From: Clostridium_AD estertheticum_D | GTDB taxonomy: Bacteria > Bacillota > Clostridia > Clostridiales > Clostridiaceae | DNA: 64,000 bases | NCBI RefSeq assembly: GCF_018861295.1 | Contig: NZ_JAHLDM010000013.1 | Coordinates: forward strand, 62,001 to 126,000 | Reading direction: 5' to 3' | Shown here: in pieces, positions 1-7,202 of the stretch | Numbering within the stretch: position 1 is the stretch's first letter | Layout of the letters: each line of letters starts with the position of its first letter | Made by a program: the position numbers and the translations under genes | The notes under the pieces: model-generated | Database searches by the model: none | Told to the model about the DNA's origin: nothing | What the model saw: the letters and a program-made list of their open reading frames with translations, nothing else

Positions 1-19
1 ACCACCTGCGATGATAAAT

Positions 20-56
20 AACACCTTAGGTGATGATGAATGACACCTAAGGTGTT
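20..56. repeat. 13-bp perfect inverted repeat upstream of iscR
   Basis: Arms 20-32 and 44-56 are perfect reverse complements around an 11-nt spacer, and each arm is itself nearly palindromic (CACCTTAGGTG). It ends about 40 bp before the iscR start codon. No T-run follows, so a simple terminator is unlikely. It could be an operator, possibly for IscR itself, or a hairpin in the leader. The region upstream is outside the window. Confidence 0.5.
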
Positions 57-97
57 AATGAATAGCTGCGCAGATGATGACAAAAAGGAGTGATTAA

Positions 98-538
98 ATG
101 AAATTATCTACAAAGGGAAGATATGGAGTTAAAGCCATGGTAGATTTAGCGATAAATTATGGAGAACAACCTGTATCTATAAAATGTATATCTGAAAGAC
201 AAGGTATATCTGAATATTATTTAGAACAATTATTTTCATCACTTCGAAAAGCCAAGCTTATTAAAAGTGTAAGGGGATCACAGGGTGGATATTTACTCAA
301 TAGACCACCTGTGGAAATAACCGTTTATGATATTATTAATGTACTTGAGGGACCAATAGAAATTTCAACTTGTCTTCATGATGAAGAATGCACTAATATT
401 GATTGTTGTGCCACTCGCCCATTATGGAAAAAAATTAAAAATAGTATAGATAGTGTAACTACTTCTATAAATTTAAAAGATATTGTATCAGATTATAATG
501 AAATGACATTAATTAAAGGAGTGAAGGACAATGAATAA
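98..538 (+). CDS. iscR: Rrf2-family Fe-S cluster regulator IscR
   Basis: This 146-residue protein is a winged-helix repressor of the Rrf2 family. The N-terminal half (about residues 1-80) carries the HTH, with the motif STKGRYGVKAM at the start. A cysteine cluster at C92, C98, C103 and C104 matches the [2Fe-2S] ligand region of IscR. The residue at the position of the histidine ligand of E. coli IscR appears to be Arg107, so cluster coordination may differ. It is first in an operon with iscS, iscU and mnmA, and its stop overlaps the iscS start (ATGAATAA). The AAAGGAG at 84-90 fixes the start. Family members sense cluster supply and repress isc genes; autoregulation here is inferred from position. 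Confidence 0.9.
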   Translation: MKLSTKGRYGVKAMVDLAINYGEQPVSIKCISERQGISEYYLEQLFSSLRKAKLIKSVRGSQGGYLLNRPPVEITVYDIINVLEGPIEISTCLHDEECTNIDCCATRPLWKKIKNSIDSVTTSINLKDIVSDYNEMTLIKGVKDNE

Positions 539-1715
539 ATCAATTTACATGGATCATGCTGCAACAACATATGTTAAACCAGAAGTTATGGAAGAAATGC
601 TTCCGTATTTTACAAAATATTTTGGTAATCCATCTTCTATTTATACCTTAGCAAGGGAAACTAAAAAGGCTATTGATATTGGACGTGACAAGGTAGCGAA
701 GGCAATAAATGCTGATTCAAGTGAAATATTTTTTACAAGTGGAGGTTCAGAAGCAGATAATTGGGCTATAAAGGGCATCGCATCTTCTTACAAGAAAAAA
801 GGAAATCATATAATAACAACAGCTATAGAACATCATGCAGTACTTCATACCTGTGAATATTTAGCGAAAAATGGATTTGATATTACATATTTACCGGTAG
901 ATGAATATGGATTTATTAATATTAAAGATTTAGAAAATGCAATTACAGATAAAACCATCTTAGTATCAGTAATGTTTGCTAATAATGAGATTGGAACAAT
1001 AGAACCTATAAAAGAAATAGGAGCATTATGTAGAAGCAAAAAAATACTTTTTCATACTGATGCAGTTCAAGCTGTAGGGCATATACCAGTTGATGTAAAA
1101 GATATGAATATAGATTTATTATCACTTGCTGGTCATAAATTTTATGGACCAAAAGGCATAGGAGCTTTATATATAAGAAAAGGTATTAAAATAGAAAATT
1201 TAATACATGGTGGTGGGCAAGAAAGAAATAAAAGAGCTGGTACTGAAAATGTAGCTAGTGTAGTTGGAATTGGTAAAGCGCTAGAACTAGCAGTTGAGAA
1301 CATGGAAGAGAATAATAAAAAACTAGTTATTTTAAGAGATAAACTTATGAATGGATTATTAAAAGTACCTTACACAAGACTTAATGGACCAATAGGAGAA
1401 AAAAGACTTCCAGGAAACTCTAATATTAGTTTTAGATTTGTTGAAGGTGAATCCATATTGTTAATGCTCGATGCAAAGGGTATCGCAGCGTCAAGTGGAA
1501 GTGCATGTACATCTGGGTCTTTAGATCCATCTCACGTGCTTCTTGCAATTGGCCTTATTCATGAGATAGCTCATGGATCACTTAGATTAACAATAGGTGA
1601 TGCTACAACTGAAGAAGAAGTAGATTATGTATTAGAAACAGTTCCAAAAGTTATACAAAGATTAAGAGATATGTCACCATTATATGATGACTACTTAAAG
1701 AAGGGGGAAAAATAA
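531..1715 (+). CDS. iscS: Cysteine desulfurase (NifS/IscS class)
   Basis: This PLP enzyme converts cysteine to alanine and passes a persulfide to scaffold and tRNA-thiolation proteins. It has 394 residues, normal for the family. Visible landmarks are the PLP lysine K203 in SLAGHKFYGPKG, the PLP-contacting D177 and Q180, H101/H102, and the mobile-loop cysteine C326 in SSGSACTSGS. That short loop places it in class I (IscS/NifS) rather than the SufS type. It overlaps iscR by 8 nt and is followed one base later by iscU, so the products are probably made together. It is also the likely sulfur donor for MnmA two genes downstream. Confidence 0.95.
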   Translation: MNKSIYMDHAATTYVKPEVMEEMLPYFTKYFGNPSSIYTLARETKKAIDIGRDKVAKAINADSSEIFFTSGGSEADNWAIKGIASSYKKKGNHIITTAIEHHAVLHTCEYLAKNGFDITYLPVDEYGFINIKDLENAITDKTILVSVMFANNEIGTIEPIKEIGALCRSKKILFHTDAVQAVGHIPVDVKDMNIDLLSLAGHKFYGPKGIGALYIRKGIKIENLIHGGGQERNKRAGTENVASVVGIGKALELAVENMEENNKKLVILRDKLMNGLLKVPYTRLNGPIGEKRLPGNSNISFRFVEGESILLMLDAKGIAASSGSACTSGSLDPSHVLLAIGLIHEIAHGSLRLTIGDATTEEEVDYVLETVPKVIQRLRDMSPLYDDYLKKGEK

Positions 1716-1716
1716 T

Positions 1717-2145
1717 ATGGATTACAGTGCAAAAGTTATGGACCATTTTACTAATCCAAGAAATGTAGGAGAAATTGAAAATGCTAGTGGTATAGGTGAA
1801 GTTGGTAATGCTAAATGTGGAGATATTATGAAGGTTTATTTAAAAGTTGAAGATAATATAGTAGTAGATGCAAAATTTAAAACTTTTGGTTGTGGATCAG
1901 CTATAGCTTCTTCAAGTATGGCAACAGAACTTATTAAAGGTAAATCTATAGATGATGCATGGACATTAACAAATAAAGCTGTAGCTGAAGCTCTAGATGG
2001 ACTTCCTGCAATAAAAATGCATTGCTCAGTACTAGCTGAAGAAGCAATTCATATGGCAATAAATGATTATAGAAAAAAAGCTGGTCTAGAGGAATTTGAT
2101 TATGAAGAACACGATGACATACATGGTGAAATACCAGAAGAATAG
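1717..2145 (+). CDS. iscU: Fe-S cluster scaffold IscU/NifU-N type
   Basis: This 142-residue scaffold has the three conserved cysteines C34 (NAKCGD), C59 (FGCGSAIASSS) and C103 (MHCSVLAEEA), plus the conserved D36. Such proteins assemble a transient [2Fe-2S] or [4Fe-4S] cluster from IscS-derived sulfur. The acidic C-terminal tail (about residues 125-142) extends past the family core and is absent from the paralogue at 3397-3780. It lies between iscS and mnmA with a GGGGGAA ribosome site. No hscA, hscB or fdx accompany it, as usual in clostridia. Confidence 0.92.
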   Translation: MDYSAKVMDHFTNPRNVGEIENASGIGEVGNAKCGDIMKVYLKVEDNIVVDAKFKTFGCGSAIASSSMATELIKGKSIDDAWTLTNKAVAEALDGLPAIKMHCSVLAEEAIHMAINDYRKKAGLEEFDYEEHDDIHGEIPEE

Positions 2146-2155
2146 GTGATTTTAA

Positions 2156-3232
2156 ATGAAGAAAAAAGTAGTTATTGGAATGAGTGGTGGAGTAGATAGC
2201 TCTGTAGCGGCGTATCTTTTGCAAGAGCAAGGTTATGAGGTTATAGGAATTATGATGAAGCTCTCAACAGATAATCCTGATTATGAGGAAAATGAAGGCG
2301 GATGTTGTTCTATATCAGCGGCAAATGATGCAAGACGTGTTGCTGATGTGTTAGATATACCATTTTATGTTATGAATTTTAAAGATATTTTTAAAAAAAA
2401 TGTTATTGATAATTTTATTGATGAATATATGGAAGGTAGAACTCCAAACCCTTGTATTGTATGCAATAGGACTATTAAATTTGATGAATTTTTAAGAAAA
2501 GCGAGAGCACTTGGTGCTGATTATATAGCTACAGGGCATTATGCTAAAATCGAAAAACAAGATGATAGGTACGTGCTTAAAAATGCAGAAGATAATAAGA
2601 AAGATCAAACATATGCTTTATATGGTTTAACGCAAGATCAATTAAGCCGTACTCTAATGCCTTGTGGAGAATACACTAAACCAGAAATACGAAAGATTGC
2701 AGAGAAAATTGGTCTTGAAGTTTTTAAAAAAAGGGATAGCCAAGAAATCTGTTTTATACCTGATAATGACCATGGAAATTATATTAAAAAATATAGTGGC
2801 AGAGTTATAAAACCAGGAGACTTTGTTGATAAGCAAGGAGTAGTTATAGGAAAACACAAGGGAATAGTGTATTATACTATAGGACAAAGAAAAGGACTGG
2901 GCATTGCTCTAGGAAAACCTGTATTTGTTAATGATATTAATCCTATTACTAATCAAGTAATAGTAGGTGATGAAGAAGATATCTTTAAAACTGGGCTCAT
3001 AGCTAAAGATTTGAATTTTATTCTTTTTGATAAATTAACCTCAAATTTAAAAGTTACAGCTAAAATTAGATACTCGGCAATTCCACAATCGGCTACTTTA
3101 ATTCCTATGGAAAATAATAGAGTAAAGGTTGTTTTTGATGAGAAACAAAGAGCTATAACCAAAGGTCAATCGGTAGTTTTCTATTTAGAAAACTTAGTAG
3201 TTGGCGGAGGAATAATAGAGAAAATTTTATAA
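2156..3232 (+). CDS. mnmA: tRNA-specific 2-thiouridylase MnmA
   Basis: MnmA adenylates U34 of Lys, Glu and Gln tRNAs and inserts sulfur to give 2-thiouridine. The 358-residue length is typical. The PP-loop GMSGGVDSS lies at residues 8-16. The catalytic cysteines are C100 in NPCIVCN and C199 in SQEICFIPD. The C-terminal beta-barrel with KGQSVVFY is intact. Placement right after iscS-iscU fits direct persulfide relay from IscS. It starts 10 nt after the iscU stop. A strong hairpin at 3272-3309 follows it. Confidence 0.95.
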   Translation: MKKKVVIGMSGGVDSSVAAYLLQEQGYEVIGIMMKLSTDNPDYEENEGGCCSISAANDARRVADVLDIPFYVMNFKDIFKKNVIDNFIDEYMEGRTPNPCIVCNRTIKFDEFLRKARALGADYIATGHYAKIEKQDDRYVLKNAEDNKKDQTYALYGLTQDQLSRTLMPCGEYTKPEIRKIAEKIGLEVFKKRDSQEICFIPDNDHGNYIKKYSGRVIKPGDFVDKQGVVIGKHKGIVYYTIGQRKGLGIALGKPVFVNDINPITNQVIVGDEEDIFKTGLIAKDLNFILFDKLTSNLKVTAKIRYSAIPQSATLIPMENNRVKVVFDEKQRAITKGQSVVFYLENLVVGGGIIEKIL

Positions 3233-3271
3233 ATTCAATATAAATCTTGCTACTTTAGTGAATGATTATAG

Positions 3272-3309
3272 CAGAGGGATATCTAGTTAAAAAACTAGAT
3301 ATCCCTCTG
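3272..3309 (+). other. 17-bp perfect hairpin between mnmA and second iscU
   Basis: Arms 3272-3288 and 3293-3309 pair perfectly around an AAAA loop. The stem contains AGAGGGATATCTAG. No T-run follows on either strand, so a classical intrinsic terminator is not supported. It may be an mRNA-stabilising or processing hairpin, or a partial terminator before the second iscU. Confidence 0.6.
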
Positions 3310-3396
3310 TGATTATAAGAAACAATAGTTAATATTATAAAGTAATGATTAGGATGCTGTTATCAACAATTTTATTGATAGGAAAGGAGTAATACT

Positions 3397-3780
3397 ATGG
3401 AATATAGTGATAAGGTTATGGAGCATTTTTATAGTCCAAGAAATATGGGTGTATTAGGTGATGCTAATGGTATTGGAGAAGCAGGAGACCCTAATTGCGG
3501 AGACATAATGAAAATCTATATTAAGGTAAAGGATAATATAATAAACAACGTTAAATTCAAGGCGTTTGGTTGCGGTTCAGCTATAGCATCGTCGAGCATT
3601 GCTACAGAACTTATAAAAGGCAAAACTTTAGAAGAGGCTTGGAAATTAACCAATAAGTCAGTTATTGAGGCTTTAGAGGGTTTACCAGTTGTGAAAGAGC
3701 ATTGCTCTGTACTCGCAGAGCAAACTATACATAATGCAATAAATAATTATAGAGAGTCACAAAATCTTAAGCTTTGGTAG
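3397..3780 (+). CDS. Second IscU-like Fe-S scaffold protein
   Basis: This 127-residue protein aligns without gaps to the IscU encoded at 1717-2145 over about 120 residues, with roughly two thirds of positions identical by eye. The ligands C34, D36, C59 and C103 are all kept, so it should be functional. It lacks the acidic tail. A GAAAGGAG site precedes the ATG. It is separated from mnmA by 164 bp with a strong hairpin, and a bidirectional terminator follows. A tandem duplication of iscU is the simplest origin. Whether it serves other targets or conditions cannot be told from sequence. Confidence 0.88.
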   Translation: MEYSDKVMEHFYSPRNMGVLGDANGIGEAGDPNCGDIMKIYIKVKDNIINNVKFKAFGCGSAIASSSIATELIKGKTLEEAWKLTNKSVIEALEGLPVVKEHCSVLAEQTIHNAINNYRESQNLKLW

Positions 3781-3790
3781 TATAAGTAAA

Positions 3791-3836
3791 AATAGAACTA
3801 CATTGAGGATTAATCAATGTAGTTCTATTTTTGTTT
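3791..3836. terminator. Bidirectional intrinsic terminator, iscU paralogue / nagZ
   Basis: A 16-bp perfect stem (3791-3806 with 3814-3829) has a 7-nt loop and TTTTTGTTT on the plus side. The minus strand has its own T-run from the A-tract before 3791. It serves both convergent genes and abuts the nagZ stop codon. Confidence 0.9.
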
Positions 3837-5064
3837 AATTATTTGAGATGGATTTTATTTTATCATTAATTTCGTTAATTTTATTGGTATTTATGGTATT
3901 TAACGTATCATTATTGAGTTTATACTTTTCTTTTAGTTTCAGTATACGGTACACACTCTCGTTAAGTCTTTTTTCTGATATTGTTTTACTCTGGACTGCA
4001 GCTTTTAGTGAATTAATTACTTTTAGCTCATTATTATATTCATGGCATACTAAAATAATATCACTACCAGCATTAAAAGACTTAATGGCAGCATCTCCAA
4101 TGTCATTATATTTCATTATGGCCGCCATGGTCATATCATCAGTAATAACCACTCCGTTAAATTCAAGCTTTTTTCTTAGTATATCCGTTATAACAACTTT
4201 TGACATGCTAGCAGGATTTTCATTATCTATTTTACTTAGCAAGATATGAGCCACCATAATAGCATCAGCGTTGTTTTTTATAGCGTTTTTAAAAGGTAAT
4301 AGTTCAAAATTGTTAAGTGCCTTTATATCTTTATTTACTACTGGTAGACCTACATGGGAATCAACTGAGGTGTCACCATGTCCAGGAAAGTGTTTTATAA
4401 CAGGAATTATATTGTTATTAGTCATGCCTTTCATGGTTTTAATTCCTAGTTTGCTCACAATATTTGAATTATTACCAAATGATCTATCTCCTATTATAGG
4501 ATTATTTGGGTTGCTATTTATATCTAGTACTGGAGCAAAATCCATATTAAATCCATAAATTTTAAGTTCATCCCCAATTATTTTTCCAATGCTGTAGCTT
4601 AAGCCAGAATCATTAAGATTGCCGATTATTTTATTTGATGGAAGTTTTTTTAATTCATAGGGCATTCTTGATACCCTTCCACCTTCTTCATCAACAGAGA
4701 CAAATAGAGGCGCTTTATTTAAAGAATTAGTGGTTTTAATTGAATTAATTAAGCTAACTAGCTGATTAGAATTCTCTACATTTTTACTAAATAAAATAAC
4801 TCCAGAAACTTTATGATTTTTTATTAAATTAGTTATATTATTATTTGTTGTATAACCATCTAGCCCAACGATTACCAACTGACCAATTTTTTCATCTAAA
4901 TTCATAGAATCAACCTTTTTTTGGACTAAGTCAATATGTTTTGCCTTCAGAGTAGTAACCTCATCTTTAGTTTTAACATTAGATAAAGAGCTATGATTAT
5001 AATTATTACAGCCAGATAGTAATAAACTACTAATTAATAAGATGCTTATAATGGATTTTTTCAT
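3835..5064 (-). CDS. nagZ: Lipoprotein beta-N-acetylglucosaminidase, GH3 (NagZ type)
   Basis: This 409-residue glycoside hydrolase family 3 protein removes terminal GlcNAc from cell-wall muropeptides. An N-terminal lipobox (LLLSGC, C19) makes it an extracytoplasmic lipoprotein, as for the B. subtilis enzyme. The GH3 motif KHFPGHGDT starts at K224 and is followed by the Asp-His dyad D235/H237 typical of NagZ. The nucleophile region ITDDM lies at 307-311. There is no C-terminal beta-sandwich, so it is a single-domain form. It is the only minus-strand gene in the first 40 kb and stands alone. AGAGGT upstream of the ATG is the likely ribosome site. Confidence 0.9.
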   Translation of the reverse strand: MKKSIISILLISSLLLSGCNNYNHSSLSNVKTKDEVTTLKAKHIDLVQKKVDSMNLDEKIGQLVIVGLDGYTTNNNITNLIKNHKVSGVILFSKNVENSNQLVSLINSIKTTNSLNKAPLFVSVDEEGGRVSRMPYELKKLPSNKIIGNLNDSGLSYSIGKIIGDELKIYGFNMDFAPVLDINSNPNNPIIGDRSFGNNSNIVSKLGIKTMKGMTNNNIIPVIKHFPGHGDTSVDSHVGLPVVNKDIKALNNFELLPFKNAIKNNADAIMVAHILLSKIDNENPASMSKVVITDILRKKLEFNGVVITDDMTMAAIMKYNDIGDAAIKSFNAGSDIILVCHEYNNELKVINSLKAAVQSKTISEKRLNESVYRILKLKEKYKLNNDTLNTINTNKINEINDKIKSISNN

Positions 5065-5313
5065 TATTAAATTAAACCTCTTTTCTAAAAAATAAACAAA
5101 TTATTTAAAATTACTAAGTAATTATACTGTTTAAAAGATATATAAGCAACAATATTAATGGCAATTTATAGGAAAAGTTATATGTGAAATTTAATTTTAT
5201 AAGTAGAAATACCACTTTAATCATTTATCTTTATTTTATGTAATATTTTTTATACTAAGTGGAAAAGATAAGTATAACAAAAATAATTAAATTATTTTGA
5301 TATAGGAGATAAT

Positions 5314-5823
5314 ATGTTTAAAAGTAAAGATTTTATGTTTATGAATGTTGTGAGTGTGGATGGTAAAAAAATTGGATTTATTAAAGACTTATTAATAGAT
5401 TTTGATAAAGGCAAAGTAATTGGATTTCTAATATCTCCATACAATTTTTTTCAAAAAAATCTGAGTGTACTAAAAGAAGACATAATATACTTTAATAAAG
5501 ATATGGTGGTTAAAAAAGTTGGAAAAAGTACACATTTATGCTTACATAGTTTTATTAGTATGGATGTAATAGATATATGCAGAAATGTATTGGGCATGGT
5601 TGAGGATATTACCTTTACAGGCAATAATTTTATAATAAAAGGGGTTATAGTATCTTCGGGATTTATTACGAATTTGCTTCGTGGAAAAAGAATAATATTA
5701 ATAAATGAATTAATACTTGGTGAAGAAAATATTCTTTATATTCCAAATCACGATCAATATTGTTTTAAAAGTATGCCTCATAACTTTTTTGTACAGGGGA
5801 AATTAAATGAAAAAAATCAATAA
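5314..5823 (+). CDS. PRC-barrel domain protein
   Basis: This 169-residue protein has two short beta-rich modules. The first (about 1-75) contains GKKIGFIKDLLIDFDKGKV, a typical PRC-barrel core related to the YmxH protein at 25035-25295. The second lies at about 85-155. PRC barrels are small adaptor domains found in RimM and photosynthetic reaction centres; the role here is unknown. AGGAG precedes the ATG at 5314. Its 3' end overlaps the following permease gene by 17 nt, so the two are translationally linked. Confidence 0.75.
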   Translation: MFKSKDFMFMNVVSVDGKKIGFIKDLLIDFDKGKVIGFLISPYNFFQKNLSVLKEDIIYFNKDMVVKKVGKSTHLCLHSFISMDVIDICRNVLGMVEDITFTGNNFIIKGVIVSSGFITNLLRGKRIILINELILGEENILYIPNHDQYCFKSMPHNFFVQGKLNEKNQ

Positions 5824-6835
5824 AAAGAGGCTAATTGTATGCGCTTTAAGCATTGTTATATTAATAGTAATAATCGCTATAGCTATAAGAATACCAATTA
5901 TTAAACAATTACTAAATTTAATATTTATATCGTTTATTATAGCGTATGGTCTAAAACCATTATATATACTTTTAATTAGAAGAGGGGTAAATAAAAAGGC
6001 AGCATCTGCTTTAATAGTAGTTGGGCTATTAGTTTTAATATTACTAATATTTATAGTGGTGATACCATCAATATTTAGAGAGAGCTTATCTATAAACAAA
6101 GTAATAAACGATTTAGGGAGTTATTTAATTAATGCGAAAACAAAAATAAAGGTATTAAGTACTAATAAAATAATGGATAGTATTATAAATACTATATATT
6201 ATAAATCTAATGCACAAATTATTTTAATATTCAATAAGCTACTTGATTTTATCATGGGACTTGGGGAGAATATATTAACTTATATGGTTTCACCTTTAAT
6301 AATATATTATTTTTTATGTGATAGTGAAAACATGATAAACAAGACACTTATAATTTTCCCTCCTGAGAGCAGAAATATAATAAAAAAGATTATAGATGAT
6401 ATTGATAAGGTACTAGGTAGATATATTATGAGTCAGCTTATTTTATGTGGAATTATAACTATTGCTACCTTTTTAATCTTAATGTTTATGAAAGTTGATT
6501 TTCCATTAATATTAGCTTTAATAAATGGTATTTTTAATATAATCCCTTATTTTGGTCCTATATTTGGACTAATACCTATAATTTTGATCTCACTACTAGA
6601 ATCCCCAAAAATAGCGTTATACACAACTATATGGATATTTGCACTTCAACAAATTGAAGGAAGTTTATTATCGCCAAAAATAATTGGAGAAAGCATAAGT
6701 ATGCATCCATTAACGGTAATATTATTATTAATGATAGGTGGAGCAGTTGGAGGAATATTAGGTATGATACTTGCAGTACCACTAGGAGTAGTAATTAAAG
6801 TTATATATGAGGACTTAAATTATTATTTATTTTAG
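5807..6835 (+). CDS. AI-2E family transporter (UPF0118 permease)
   Basis: This 342-residue polytopic membrane protein has hydrophobic segments at about residues 9-30, 32-50, 63-83, 150-175, 205-230, 235-265 and 300-335. The pattern and the PYFGPIFGLIP motif in the C-terminal half match the AI-2E exporter/permease family. Substrates differ among members (autoinducer-2, ions), so none is assigned. GGGGAAA within the preceding PRC-barrel gene serves as ribosome site. In many clostridia a member of this family sits just before alaS, as it does here. Confidence 0.85.
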   Translation: MKKINKKRLIVCALSIVILIVIIAIAIRIPIIKQLLNLIFISFIIAYGLKPLYILLIRRGVNKKAASALIVVGLLVLILLIFIVVIPSIFRESLSINKVINDLGSYLINAKTKIKVLSTNKIMDSIINTIYYKSNAQIILIFNKLLDFIMGLGENILTYMVSPLIIYYFLCDSENMINKTLIIFPPESRNIIKKIIDDIDKVLGRYIMSQLILCGIITIATFLILMFMKVDFPLILALINGIFNIIPYFGPIFGLIPIILISLLESPKIALYTTIWIFALQQIEGSLLSPKIIGESISMHPLTVILLLMIGGAVGGILGMILAVPLGVVIKVIYEDLNYYLF

Positions 6836-6858
6836 ATGTTGCAATTAAATCTTAAATA

Positions 6859-6887
6859 TTGACAAGAAATAGATTATTACTTATAAT
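6859..6887 (+). promoter_or_regulatory. Consensus sigma-A promoter for alaS T-box leader
   Basis: TTGACA at 6859-6864 and TATAAT at 6882-6887 are separated by exactly 17 bp, a perfect vegetative consensus. Transcription should start near 6894, giving a leader of about 310 nt that contains the T-box. Confidence 0.85.
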
Positions 6888-6950
6888 TTATATATAATAA
6901 GGTATTTAGTTAAAATATGTTTTAATGAATAAATAAAGTTAATATTAGGT

Positions 6951-7157
6951 AATGATGAGAGTTAGTAAATATATGGAGTCATTTAGAGAGGAAGTGGGTG
7001 GTGAAAACTTCTTGATAGGTATATTGAAGCTATCTTTGAACCTGTTTTTATTGAGAGATATCGCTATATAGTTAATTTTATTAATTATATAGCAATATAA
7101 TTAGGGTGGTAACGCGGAAAACTTTCGTCCCTTGTTTTAGGGAAGTGAAGGTTTTTT
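6951..7157 (+). ncRNA. T-box riboswitch (alanine), upstream of alaS
   Basis: The T-box sequence AGGGTGGTAACGCGG is at 7103-7117. It is followed by the competing terminator hairpin (7119-7132 with 7139-7154) and its T-run. The stem I start AATGATGAGAG is at 6951. A GCT alanine codon at 7029-7031, in the GAAGCTATC bulge, is the likely specifier. Uncharged tRNA-Ala would stabilise the antiterminator and switch alaS on. The match between specifier and downstream gene makes the call firm. Confidence 0.95.
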
Positions 7158-7202
7158 TGTATTATAAAAATTCATGAATTTTAAATAAACGGAGGAGATA
7201 TT

